64,000 nucleotides of DNA from Myotis daubentonii (GCF_963259705.1 NC_081848.1:51917408-51981407); one strand, 5' to 3'; positions 51,262 to 63,748 are shown, counted from the stretch's first letter. Notes: generated from the sequence alone by a model not told the origin. Made by a program: numbers and translations.

Positions 51262-51799
51262 AGGTTAAAGAGTGCAATTTTATTCTTTTATAAATTATGC
51301 AATAACACACTTTAAAAAGAATAAACAGCCCTCCTGGCACAGAAAGAGAATAATTAAAAGACTCTTTTATAAAAATAAAATCAAAATAATCAATTAAATT
51401 ATAGCTATCATGGCTAGCAATGGATTACATGTAAAGTTTGGTAATATTAGAAATATTGGTGCTTGGTAATCATAATAGAGGGTGGAACCATTAGCTGCAT
51501 GTAATATTGTTGCCCTCGGCTGACTGGAGCAGTGCTCTGATACATGTGTTTTCACTGGGATTTAACCTTAGTTACTGCGTCCACATCAGTTTTGTCTGCT
51601 TCTGCAAGGCTTTTTTGATGGCTCTCAACCAGGACATTATCTTCCTTTCTTAGGGACCTGTGCGAAACATCATTTACGAACTGTAGACTCTCCGAGGATC
51701 ACTTCCTGCAGCAACTTCCGTAGCCACTCCTGCCTTTCCAACTTCTGCAGATGTTTACGCAGCTTATACAGAAGCTGTATTTCACCCACAGTTTCCCCC
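51262..51799 (-). pseudogene. PTH: PTH copy A exon 3 (hormone remnant and 3' UTR)
   Basis: Begins GGGGGAAACTGTG after acceptor CCCTATAG. Premature stop at 51672-51670. The 3' UTR runs to about 51262, with AATAAA at 51284-51279 in the same context as copy B. The stop is in the last exon, so the mRNA would be expected to escape nonsense-mediated decay. Confidence 0.88.
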
Positions 51800-52005
51800 C
51801 TATAGGGAACAGAAACAGAGAAGCCACTCCATCAGTCCCCGTCTTCCCATCATAAAGCCAGCCCTAAAATTCCAATCCCCAAGTCCTAGCCATGCAGAAC
51901 AAGAAACAGTACTTACTTCATGGGTTTCCCATCCGATTTTGCAAAAACACAAATTGCAAACATGATGATCATTACTTTAACGATCATTACTTTTGCAGAC
52001 ATCAT
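51552..52005 (-). pseudogene. PTH: Parathyroid hormone, tandem copy A (frameshifted, pro-site lost)
   Basis: Exon 2 (52010-51917) encodes MMSAKVMIVKVMIIMFAICV then FAKSDGKPM; it has one extra codon in the signal peptide relative to copy B. A 117-bp intron with GTAAGT and TATAG boundaries precedes exon 3 (from 51799). The junction reads K-G-E where human has K-K-R, so the dibasic convertase site is gone. The mature region then reads like classical [43 protein letters not shown], and stops at TGA 51672-51670 after 40 residues. One extra base relative to copy B just before the stop causes this. Past it, the old frame is still PTH-like ([16 protein letters not shown] and so on to KSQ, TGA 51554-51552). 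Transcription signals look intact. Probably a pseudogene, but a short secreted peptide cannot be excluded. Confidence 0.88.
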
Positions 52006-52010
52006 CTTCA
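51917..52010 (-). pseudogene. PTH: PTH copy A exon 2
   Basis: Acceptor TCCTCTTTAG|TGAAG and two ATGs; ends ATG AA|GTAAGTACTG. 94 bases, three more than copy B. Open reading frame, good splice sites. Confidence 0.9.
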
Positions 52011-52171
52011 CTAAAGAGGAAAAGCAAAATGCAGGTATTTAAAAAATGTTTTTACTATTCCAAACTATATAATTAAATTTAGCAGTTTACATTTATAACT
52101 ATACAACTGTACACAGAGTGGTACAGCAACTAATTGCATTGGTTTTCATGGAGGACTTTTGGAATCAGCCT

Positions 52172-52388
52172 CTTTTTAAAAATATATATATTTTTATTCA
52201 TTTCAGAAAGGAAGGAAGAGGAAGAGAGAGACAGAAACATAAATGATGAGAGAGAATCATTGATTGGTTGCCTCCTGCATGCCTTCTACTGGGGGTTGAG
52301 CCCGCAACCCATGCTGTGCCCTTAACTGGAATCAAACCCAGGACTCTTCAGTCCACAGGCCCACACTCTATCTACTGAGCCATTACAG
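52172..52388 (-). mobile_element. Ves SINE in PTH copy A intron 1 (shared with B)
   Basis: Minus-strand tRNA-derived SINE; its tRNA-head end is truncated after GAGCCA compared with unit B. Confidence 0.88.
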
Positions 52389-53028
52389 ATACATTAGTAT
52401 GTATTTTCTATACACATAATTTGATGTAGAAATTAGATAGGTTAATTTTACTTTCTAGGTAAATTAGTTTTCCTTTTTAGGGATCTTTCTGAGAGTTCTT
52501 GTGCAAGTTTTAATATATGAATTTTAAGCCACAGGAATGAAAATGCATAATTTTTAGAATTTCCTCCTACATTTTATGTTGCTTATGACTAAGTGCTTAT
52601 AATTTGCTTGGATAATGACTAATTCTCTTCCTTAGGTAAATTATTAACACTGTTTATTTACTTAGAAAATTTATTTTTCATAAGTCAACGTAATTTCAGG
52701 CAGGCATAAATAACCACAAATACCTAATTAATACTCCCTGATTTAGAGATATTTTTACTAAATTAATGCATACTTCTACCATTTAAAAATGTGTCAAAGT
52801 ATTTAAAAATCATCTAATTAATTATAACAATTTAGAGCTTTGACTTCATATAAAATGCTTGTTGTCATTTTTTTTTCTCTTCAGGTTCTTTTAAAACTGT
52901 CTTATCTGAGTGTAATTTTTAGCACTTTCCTCTTTTGTTCATGAAGCTTTTCATCTCAAAATAGACTAGTCTAGTCTTATCTTAATCTGCACTTCAGTAA
53001 TTGCAAAGCCTATTGTTATAGAAGTGCT

Positions 53029-53127
53029 TTTTTTTTTTTTTTTTACAATATTACAAAGGGTATTACATATGTGTCCTTTCCCCCACCCCCACCCCCCTCC
53101 CTTGACAATCCCCTGGCCTCCCCTAGA
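53029..53127 (-). mobile_element. Short antisense L1 3' end in PTH copy A intron 1
   Basis: Poly-T followed by ACAATATTACAAAGGGTATT, the reverse of an L1 3' end. Flanked by repeated AGAAGTGCTTTTT. Unit B has a single uninterrupted AGAAGTGCTTTTTCTT near 62350. Confidence 0.85.
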
Positions 53128-53260
53128 AGTGCTTTTTCTTAATGCTTACTGTTCTGTTTTAACATACATATAGAGAGTCACTATGCACTCATATTTTAAA
53201 GGGAAATGGCTTTATTTATTTATTTTGAAGTGGTAGCATCATTTAAAAGTGGTATAAGAA

Positions 53261-54451
<1,191 letters not shown>

Positions 54452-54589
54452 AAAAGTAGTATAAGAAATATGATCTACTACATTTATTTTCTCTGTGCAA
54501 TATAAAGCTATTGATGGAGCAACATATACATATACCTCAATTTTGGTTTATGTTATATTTTTAAAAAGGCACTGTAGGTAGAAGACGGG

Positions 54590-54720
54590 AGCATTGGTGT
54601 CTAATCTTAGCTCTATCACATTCACCTAGTGACTTCAGACATCTCTGCTTTGTTTCCTATTCCTAATAGAAACAAGCTTCTTACAAGAATGTCATGAAAA
54701 AGCTCAAAAATCAGTTGTAA
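54590..54720 (+). mobile_element. MIR fragment
   Basis: Resembles the MIR core (TCTTAGCTCTATCAC, TAGTGACTTC). Old and diverged. Confidence 0.5.
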
Positions 54721-55280
54721 AATACTCTTACAATTCATGTACAGTTTTCAGAATAGAAAGTGAAAAAAATCTTTACTAAAGGGAATAAATATTCAGCAGT
54801 AGAACTGTTTCTCCAGCTCTTGTATACAACTTGAGTTCTCCGTGAGTCATAAAACATAAAGTTTGATAAGGGTATTCTGCAGGAAAAAAATGGACTACGA
54901 ACTTAATTTCATAAATGTATATTGGTTATTTAAATCAGAATGATTTATTCCTCATTAGTCTGTTTTATTTGAAAATTTCAGTAAGATACCATTAAAGCAT
55001 ATGATGCCAAATTATAATTTTTTGTGTGTAATTTCAGATAAATTTAGAAAAAGTAAGGCCTCTCAAAACACTTTCATCACAAAAATAAATGATTTCAGAG
55101 TATTTTAGTAACATAAATTTATTTTGTGTTGTGGCATTTTATTGAAACATAACTCAAACCCTCCTTTCACATTTTAACTTGAACAAACAGCATACTATTC
55201 ATAGGAAATGATACACATTAAATAATACCTAGATTATAACAAATATATGAGATTTGAAAGAGAAAGTGAAGATTACTCAC

Positions 55281-55370
55281 CACACAATGTCTTAGGATAA
55301 TACCTTTCAGGTATATTAGTAGCTGGTACTCTCTTAAAGTTGAGTAAACTAGAGAAAGCTGATGAATTGG
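55281..55370 (-). other. PTH: PTH copy A non-coding exon 1
   Basis: The minus strand reads CAATCCAATTCATCAG, then CTCTAGTTTACTCAAC, AGCTACTAATATACCTGAA and AAGACATTG before the donor GTGAGTAATC (intron starts at 55280). This matches the leader of mammalian PTH mRNA as I know it. The start site is placed about 25-30 bp downstream of the TATA box. Intron 1 is then about 3.27 kb (55280-52011), similar to human. Confidence 0.85.
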
Positions 55371-55392
55371 ATTGTAGACGCTTAAGGGTGAC

Positions 55393-55452
55393 TTTTATAT
55401 GTAGGTCTTCCTCTCAGCAAGAGAAGCTTTTATGTTGTTACAGATGATATCA
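55393..55452 (-). promoter_or_regulatory. PTH: PTH copy A promoter: TATA box and CRE-like site
   Basis: TATAAAA at 55399-55393 is about 28 bp upstream of exon 1, within CATATAAAAGTCACC as in other mammalian PTH promoters. About 50 bp further upstream is the palindrome TGATATCA (55445-55452) followed by TCTGTAACA. It lies where a cAMP-response element (TGACGTCA) is known in PTH promoters, so it may be a weakened form of that site. Confidence 0.7.
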
Positions 55453-56741
55453 CTCCCAGTTTTCTGGATCACAAGTATAGGACAGAACAACAGACAACCC
55501 CATTGGGTGGTGCCCATTCTTCTTAAGATTTAGATCATTATATATTAACAGGTACACAGTATGGAGCTGGGAAAAAGAATTATGCAAAGATTTCTAACAA
55601 ATATTAAATTGCAAGTCTGAATTCTGACTGGGTTAATGTTTTTGTATTATTAAAAAAATGATTTCAGTGATTTATGGTGAAGCCATCATTTTAAGTATAA
55701 CATCATCATTGAAAATAAGCATATGTCTATAACCATATTATTGATACAGTTATTATGAGGATTAAAATGAATCATGTTATGTTATTCATACTTTACAAGC
55801 CATTTTCAACTTCCACATCAGTCCTGGTCATCTTTTAAAAATATATATATAGTGCTTTTCTTAAAGGTGTTAAAAATACTTTGAGAAAATGCTCTTAGTA
55901 CACAATGAATTTTAAGGGCTTCGAAAGTGAAATAATTTAAACCCTTATAGAACTTACATTTTGTTCATGCATTTAATTTGCAATAATAAAACATTTGATA
56001 AGCACTAACTATATGTAGACTTTACATATATTATTCTGCCTAGTTTTCCTAGCAATCCTTTCAATAAATACAATCATTGGCCCCATTTTCACATGAGGAC
56101 ACTGAGCTTTGGAAAGTAAAGAAAATGGAATTCAAAAAAGGTTTTTATGACTCCAGAGTCATTTTTATTCTTACTCCCTTACTTTCCCCCTAGAAACTAA
56201 CAGATCTCCCTTCTTTGAACTCCAGTCTTCTTGACTTTCATTTGCCTCGCCCTTTGCAGCTGCTTTGCTCACGGCTGGATTCTTGTGTTCCCCACCTGAT
56301 GATGGAAGACCTGCTCCAAAACCTAATGGAGGCATAATGCTGCCACCTATCTGATTTCAAATATGGCCACACCCTGGTCTCCATCTATTCCATCAAGGCC
56401 CTTTGAATGCCCTTGGTGTACCTAGGATTCATTTAAGCAACTTATCCCTCAGCTAAAGTCTCAGAATGGGATCAGTTCTCTTAGCTCTGGTCCTATCCAG
56501 GCTTCATGTTATCCCTTTTTCTCCTAACCATTGCCAAGGTGTGACTTACACCATGTAAAGCCAGTCCAAGCTTGAATAGTACCTGAATGAGAGAGATCTG
56601 TTAGTCCTGCTCTGGGGAGTCCTCTACAGTAGACAAATATCACTTAATTTCAGAAGTGTTAGAGACAGACTGCAATGTGTCTGCAGATAGGAACCAGGTT
56701 GATAAACACGTTGGAAAACATGACATGTGAGAAGCAGTTGA

Positions 56742-57330
56742 GTGAAACTGGAAAAGAAAAGAACTGGCAATGAAAGGAAAGGAAGGGAAAGGAAGGAAAA
56801 AGAAAGCAAAGGAAAGGGAAGAAAGGAAAGGAAAGGAAAGGAAAGGAAAGGAAAGGAAAGGAAAGGAAAGGAAAGGAAAGGAAAGGAAAGGAGAAGGGAA
56901 GGGAAGGGAAGGGAAGGGAAAGGAAGGAAGGGAAGGGAAGGGAAGGGAAAGGAAAGAAAGGAAAGGAAAGGAAAAGAAAGGAAAGGAAAGGAAAGGAAAG
57001 AGGAAGGGAAGGGAAGGGAAGGGAAGGGAAGGGAAGGGAAGGGAAGGGAAAGGAAGGGAAGGGAAGGGAAAGGAAGGGAAAGGAAGGGAAGGGAAGGGAA
57101 GGGAAGGGAAGGGAAGGGAGGGAAGGGAAGGGAAGGGAAGGGAAGGGAAGGGAAGGAAAGGAAAGAAAGGAAAGGAAAGGAAAGGAAAAGAAAAGAAAGG
57201 ACAGGAAGAGAGGAGAGGAGAGGAGAGGAGGGGAGAAGAGAGGAGAGGAGAGGAGAGGAGAGGAGAGGAGAGGAGAGGAGAGGAGAGGAGAGGAGAGGAG
57301 AAGAAAAGAAGAGAGAAAAGGAGAAGAGAA
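56742..57330 (+). repeat. GGAAA / GGAGA purine array at the duplication junction
   Basis: About 590 bp of nearly pure purine made of GGAAA, GGGAA and finally GGAGA units. It lies exactly between the two PTH units. At the start of unit A the same position has only a short seed (AAAAGGAAAGGAAAAAAAA near 49338-49357). The long open frames through it are simple-sequence artefacts. Confidence 0.95.
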
Positions 57331-57508
57331 TAAGGATAAATATAAAAAGAAGGCCAGGAGGAAGCAGGATGTGATTTAGGAAGGGCTAATACAGAATTTC
57401 TAAGATACTGGCAATATTATGTTTCATAATCAGATTAGTGAGTAATGGCTTTCAGTTTATATATTTTTTTGAAAATTTACATTTATGTTTTATAGATGCT
57501 TTTGTATA

Positions 57509-57747
57509 TATATAAAAGGCTAATATGCAAAGTGTCCCTTGGGAGTTGGACACAGAGACTGGGAGTTTGATCGCTCACTATGACGTGTGCTGACCACCAG
57601 GTGGTGGCACGGAATGAAGAAAGGCACCAGCTAGCAACTGGTGAAGAAAATGTTCCAGCGGGCAGCCCGAAGGCCCTGTTTGGCTTTGATCACTGGCCAG
57701 GTCTAAGGACCCTACCAGTGCACATATTTCATGCACTGGGCCTCCAG
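57509..57747 (+). mobile_element. HeliBat Helitron in unit B, degenerate 3' end
   Basis: TATATAAAAGGCTAATATGC at the start, TGCACATATTTCATGCACTG hairpin near the end, terminal CCAG instead of CTAG. Unit A has the empty site GTATA^TACAATAATA at about 49535-49550, an A^T insertion point. Confidence 0.88.
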
Positions 57748-58974
57748 TACAATAATAAAAGTAATGGACTACTAGTCAAGATGGTGGCATAGGTAAATGT
57801 GGTACCCAATGCTCCCATAAACACTTCAAAATTATAACTGAACTAAAATTACAGAAAAACCATCATTCAGAACTATCTGAAATCTAGCTGACTGGAAGTC
57901 CTATAACTAAGGAATTTAAGAAGAAGCCTCATGGAGACGGGTAGGAGGGGCGGAGACACAGAACTCCTGTGTGGTGGATAAAAATCAGGAGGGATATCTT
58001 GGTTATGAAGCTCCTCCTCCCCCCACTTGAGGAGTGAGGGCTCATAGCCCCACATCAGGCCTCCCAAAACAGAGTTCCAGTACCAGGGAGAGAAGTCCCC
58101 ATAACTTCTGGCTGTAAAAACTTGTGGGGATTGTGGCTGCATGAGACCATCTGGGCACAGGTCACATTTTAACTGCATATGTGGCTATGGCATTGGACAG
58201 CACAGAACACAGAACATTTCCATCATCACAGACAGTTGTATTGGACAGTATTGACCTAAGTAGATCAGGGCTGTGTATTTTACACTCCTGATGTATCTTG
58301 TGCTTTTCTTTTAGAGCACTTATCAAAGTTAATAATGAATTAATGTCTGTCTTCCATACTAAATTATTGGCCCCATGAAGACAGGAACCATGTCTATTTT
58401 GCTTGCTGGTGTATGTCCAGTGCCTAATACAGTACATGGCAAGTAATGGACCCTAAATAGACATGTGTCAAAGGACAAATAAATGAAGTTATATTCTAAA
58501 ACATACAAAAACTCTAGTCCATGGAATTTGGGGTTCAGACTAGAAATATGATCAGTAGGTTTGTGCATAGGCAAATGCTTTTGCATTCAAGTTTCAGATC
58601 ACTTTCTCCTATTCTGACTATTTCATTATCTTTCCTGAAATGAAGAAGACAAAAGTATCTAGCTACTAAGATTTGGGGACCTGGTACTTTGATAATATTA
58701 CTAAAAGAATGGTGTTCAACATATAATCATTTCACAATATATGTGAAATCAAACCATCATGTTGTACACCTTCAACTTATATAGTGATGTATGTCCATTA
58801 TTTTTCAATAAAACTGGAAATAAAACCATTTTCTGTTGTTCTTCCTAGTCATGATTCATTTAAACATGTTGGTATTACCTATAACCAAAAAGATATTTTT
58901 ATAACAAATAAAAAATTCTTTACTTCACGTTTTTAGAATCATGAACATTAAATTTTATTTTGCATTGAAAGATG
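57748..58974. other. 3' flank of PTH copy B
   Basis: Partner of 49550-51240. Contains the empty site for the mariner/Helitron insertion of unit A near 58740. Confidence 0.75.
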
Positions 58975-59512
58975 AGAAGTTAAAGAGTGCAATTTTATTC
59001 TTTTATAAATTATGCAATACATACTTTAAAAAGAATAAGCAGCCCTCCTGGCACAGAAAGAGAATAATTAAAAGACTCTTGAATAAAAATAAAATCAAAA
59101 TAATCAATTAAATGATAGCTATCATGGCTAGCAATGGATTACATATAAAGTTTGGTAATATTAGAAATATTGGTGCTTGGTAATCATAATAGAGGGTGGA
59201 AACATTAGCAGCAGGTAATAGTGTTGCTCTCGGCTGACTGAAGCAGTGCTCTGATACATGTGTTTTCACTGGGATTTAACCTTAGTTACTGCGTCCACAT
59301 CAGCTTTGTCTGCTTCTGCAAGGCGTTTTTGATGGCTCTCAAACAGGACATTGTCTTCCTTTCTTAGAGACCTCCTGGAAACATCCCTGGGAACTATAGA
59401 ACCTGCCATGTTAACTCTCGCCAACAAACTCCATAGCCAATCCCGCCTTGCCTTATTGATCAGAAGTTGACGCAGGTCATGCATTAACCGTATTTCAGCC
59501 ACATTTCTCCTT
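58975..59512 (-). CDS. PTH: PTH copy B exon 3 (hormone and 3' UTR)
   Basis: Coding 59512-59266; 3' UTR to about 58975, with AATAAA at 58999-58994 in the AGAATAAAATTGCACT context found at the end of human PTH mRNA. The coding part has no stop before the normal C-terminal KSQ. Confidence 0.9.
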
Positions 59513-59715
59513 CTGTCGGGAACAGAAACAGAGAAGCCACTCCATTAGCTCTCCTCTTCCCATCAGAAAGGCATCCCTAAAAATCCAATCCCCAAGTCCT
59601 CACCCTGCAAAACGAGAAATGGTACTTACATCATGGGTTTCCCATCTGATTTTGCGAAAACATAAATTGCAAACAGGACGATCATTACTTTAACCATTTC
59701 TTTTGCAGACATCAT
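59266..59715 (-). CDS. PTH: Parathyroid hormone, tandem copy B (intact, highly diverged)
   Basis: Secreted peptide hormone; in mammals PTH acts through PTH1R in bone and kidney to raise blood calcium. Exon 2 (59720-59630) encodes the signal peptide MMSAKEMVKVMIVLFAIYVF and then AKSDGKPM. A 117-bp intron (59629-59513; GTAAGT donor, CCCGACAG acceptor) separates exon 3, which encodes I-R-R and a 79-residue mature hormone to TGA at 59268-59266. About 110 residues in total, against 115 in human. The pro-site is IRR rather than KKR. Mature residues V2, E4, I5, L7, M8, H9, L11, L15, R20, W23, L24, L28 and V31 match human, but 25-27 read W-S-L instead of R-K-K. The C-terminus (KEDNVL, ESHQK, AEADKADV) is clearly PTH. 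Start: the first of two adjacent ATGs just after the TGAAG exon start. Exon 1 and promoter lie beyond 64000. Confidence 0.93.
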
Positions 59716-59720
59716 CTTCA
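59630..59720 (-). CDS. PTH: PTH copy B exon 2 (signal peptide and pro-region start)
   Basis: Acceptor CTTTTTAG|TGAAG, then ATG ATG. 91 bases, of which five are leader. Ends AT|GTAAGTACC. The hydrophobic core VMIVLFAIYVF and the SDGK motif near the signal cleavage point match the family. Confidence 0.93.
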
Positions 59721-59889
59721 CTAAAAAGAAAAAGCAAAAGGCAGGTATTTGAAAAATATTTTTACTATTCCACACTATATAATTAACTTTAGCAGTTTAC
59801 ATTTATAACTACAGAACTGTACACATAGTGGTACAGCAACTAATTGCATTCGTTTTCATGGAGGACTTTTGGAATCGGGCTCTTTCTTT

Positions 59890-60108
59890 TTTGTTTTTAA
59901 ATATATATTTATGGATTTCAGAAAGAAAGGGAGTGGAAGAGAGAGATAGAGACATCAATGATTAGAGAGAATCATTGATAGGTTGCCTCCTGCATGCCTT
60001 CTACTGGGTGTTAAGCCCACAACCCAGGCATGTGGCTTTAACTGCATTCAAACCCAGGATCCTTCGGTCTGCAGGCCGACATCTATCCACTGAGCCAAAC
60101 AGGTAGGG
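59890..60108 (-). mobile_element. Ves SINE, unit B partner of the SINE at 52172
   Basis: Same insertion position as the unit A SINE, so it was present before the duplication. Confidence 0.88.
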
Positions 60109-60536
60109 CCGAACTCTTTACTTTACAGATGCATTAGTGTATATTATATGTACACATAATTTGACTTAGAAATTAGATTAGTTTTAGTTTCTAGGTAAAT
60201 TAGTTTTACTTTTTAGGGATCTTTTTGAGAGTTCTTGTGCAAGTTTAATATATGAATTTTAAGCCACATGAGGAATAAAAATGCTTACTTTTTATAATTT
60301 TCTCCTACATTTATGCTGCTTATGACTAAGTTCTTATCATTTGTTTGGAAAATGGATTATTCTCTTACTTAGTTAAATTATTAACACTGTTTATTTACTT
60401 AGAAAATTTCTTTTTCATAAGTCAACATCGTTTCAGGCACTGCAATAATAACCATAAGTACCAAATTAATAGTCTCTGCTTTATAGATATTTTTACTAAA
60501 TTAATGCATACTTTACCATTTAAAAATGTGTCAAAG

Positions 60537-62123
60537 GAGCAGCTGTGTGTGACGCCTCCCCCCACCAGCCAGAGGAGCCACCACAGCAGTGAACAACACC
60601 CACCACAGGAGCTGCTCCCAACTGAGGAGCAGCTGCTACCACAACTGCCCGAGGAGCAACCTCAGCCCGAGGAGCCACTGCCACCCAGGGAGCAGCCACT
60701 GAACGACTCAACATCTAGATCTGTCAGTGAGATCAAACATGGGAGACAAAGAAACCCCCAAAAGAAAGAAAAGGAGGACTCGCCAGAAAAGCAGCTAAGT
60801 GAAACCGAGGCATGCAGCATGACAGAAAAAGAATTCAGATTAAGGGTCCTAGAATGCATAAACCAGGTGAAGGAAAAAATCAACAACTTATGCAAGAAGC
60901 AAGAAGAAACAGATGAAAAACTCAATAAATTATGTAAGAACCAAGAAGAAATGAAGAGTGATATAGCTGCAATAAAAAACACCATTGAAAGTTTCGAAGC
61001 AATTTCTTCACCGATACAGATCCTAGGGCATTGGAAACTAAAGAGAAAATAAACAAATGGGACTAAATCAAAATAAAAAGCTTCTGCACAGCAAAAGAAA
61101 CCATCAACAAAACAACAAGGAAGCCCACTACATGGGAGAACATATTTGACAATGTTATCACTGATAAGGGTTTAATCTCCAACATTTATAGGGAACTCAT
61201 ACAACTTAACAAAAGGAAGATAAACAATGAAATAAAAAATGGGCAAAGGACCTAAATTGACACCTTTCAAAAGAGGACATTCAGAAAGCCAAGAGACATA
61301 TGAAAACATGCTCAAAGTCACTAATCATCTGAGAGATGCAAATCAAAACAACAATGAGGTACCATCTCACACCTGTCAGAATGGCTATCATCAACAAATC
61401 AACATACGACAAGTGCTGGAGAGGATGTGGAGAAAAAGGAACACTGGTGCACTGCTGGTGGGAATGCAGACTGGTGCAGCCACTATGGAAGACAGTATGG
61501 AGTTTCCTCAAAACACTAAAAATGGAACTCCCATTTGACCCCGTGATCCCACTTCTAGGAATATATCCCAAGAAACCAGAAACACTAATCAGAAAGGATA
61601 TATGCACCCCTATGTTCATAGCAGCACAATCCACCATAGCTAAGATCTGGAAACAGCCTAAATGCCCATCAGTAGATGAATGGATTAGAAAACTGTGGTA
61701 CATCTACACAATGGAATACTATGCTGCTGTAAAAAAGGAGGAATTCTTACCATTTGCAACAGCATGGGTGGAACTGGAGAGCATTATGCTAAGTGAAATA
61801 AGCCAGTCAATGAAGGAAAAATACCACATGATCTCATTCATTTATGGATAATAAAGACCATTATAAACTTATGAACAAAAATAGATACAGAGGCAGAGCT
61901 GCCTCTAACAGACTGTCAAACTACAGCAGGAAGGCCGGGGAGGGTTGGGGGGCAGGAGGCGGTGTAAGAGATCAACCTAAGGACTTGTATGCATGCAAAT
62001 AAGCATAACAAATGGACATAAGACACTGGGGGGTAGGGGAAGCCAGGGGATTGTCAAGTGCGGGGGAAAAAAAAGGATACATATGTAATACTCTTTGTAA
62101 TACTTTAAGCAATAAAATAAAAT
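60537..62123 (+). mobile_element. Internally deleted L1 in PTH copy B intron 1
   Basis: Flanked by target duplication AAAAATGTGTCAAAG (60522-60536, again near 62124-62137). The 5' part holds leader and the start of ORF1 (MGDKETPKRK-type region near 60740, then a coiled-coil-like stretch EKINNLCKKQEETDEKLNKL). Near 61015-61060 it jumps to the far 3' part of ORF2 (ending near 61850), the L1 3' UTR and tail. About 1.6 kb against about 6-7 kb for a full element. Unit A has the empty site near 52800. Confidence 0.9.
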
Positions 62124-62421
62124 AAAATGTGTCAAAGTATTATTAAAAATCATCTAGTCAATTATAAGAATTTAGAGCTTTGGCTTCATATAAAAAGCTT
62201 GTTTCTTTTTTCTTCACCTTTTCTTAAAACTATCTTGTCTGAGTATAATTTTTAGCACTTTCCTCTTTTGTTCATGAAGCTTTTCATCTCAAAATAGGCT
62301 AGTTTTATCTTAATCTGCACTTCAGTAATTGCAAAGCCTATTGTTATAGAAGTGCTTTTTCTTAATGCTTAATGTTCTCTGTTTTAATGTACACATAGAG
62401 TCGCTACCCACTCATATTTTA

Positions 62422-62633
62422 TTTTTTTAAATATATTTTATTGATTTTTTACAGAGAGGAAGGGAGAGAGATAGTTAGAAACATCAATGAGAGAGAAACA
62501 CCGATCAGCTGCCTCCTGCACACCGCCCACTGGGGATATGCCTGCAACCAAGGTATATGCCCTTGACCAGAATCGAACCTGGGACTTTCAGTCCTCAGGC
62601 CAACACTCTATCCATTGAGCCAAACCGGTTATG
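62422..62633 (-). mobile_element. Ves SINE in unit B only
   Basis: tRNA-derived SINE on the minus strand with a 19-bp perfect target duplication (62403-62421 and 62634-62652). Unit A carries one uninterrupted copy of this site near 53180-53197. Confidence 0.92.
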
Positions 62634-62719
62634 GCTACCCACTCATATTTTAAAGGGAAATGGCTTTATTTATTTATTTTTAAAGTAGTGGCATCATTTA
62701 GAAGTAGTATAAGAAATAG

Positions 62720-63748
<1,029 letters not shown>

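Larger units (their letters stand above)
54468..56741. other. PTH copy A intron 1 5' part, exon 1, promoter and upstream flank
   Basis: Apart from exon 1, the promoter and weak MIR fragments (for example about 56000-56130, minus) I see nothing else here. No gene is recognised in 55500-56740. Confidence 0.6.

Noticed and set aside
56742..57374. Long Lys/Arg/Glu/Gly-rich open frames (up to 210 codons) on the plus strand
   Set aside because: They are read-through of a GGAAA/GGAGA simple repeat with no stop codons possible in most frames; no start context, splice site or known domain.
60345..61052. 235-codon plus-strand open frame in PTH intron 1
   Set aside because: It is flank plus the start of L1 ORF1 in an internally deleted element, not a host gene.
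61336..61851. 171-codon plus-strand open frame
   Set aside because: This is the C-terminal end of L1 ORF2 in the same element.
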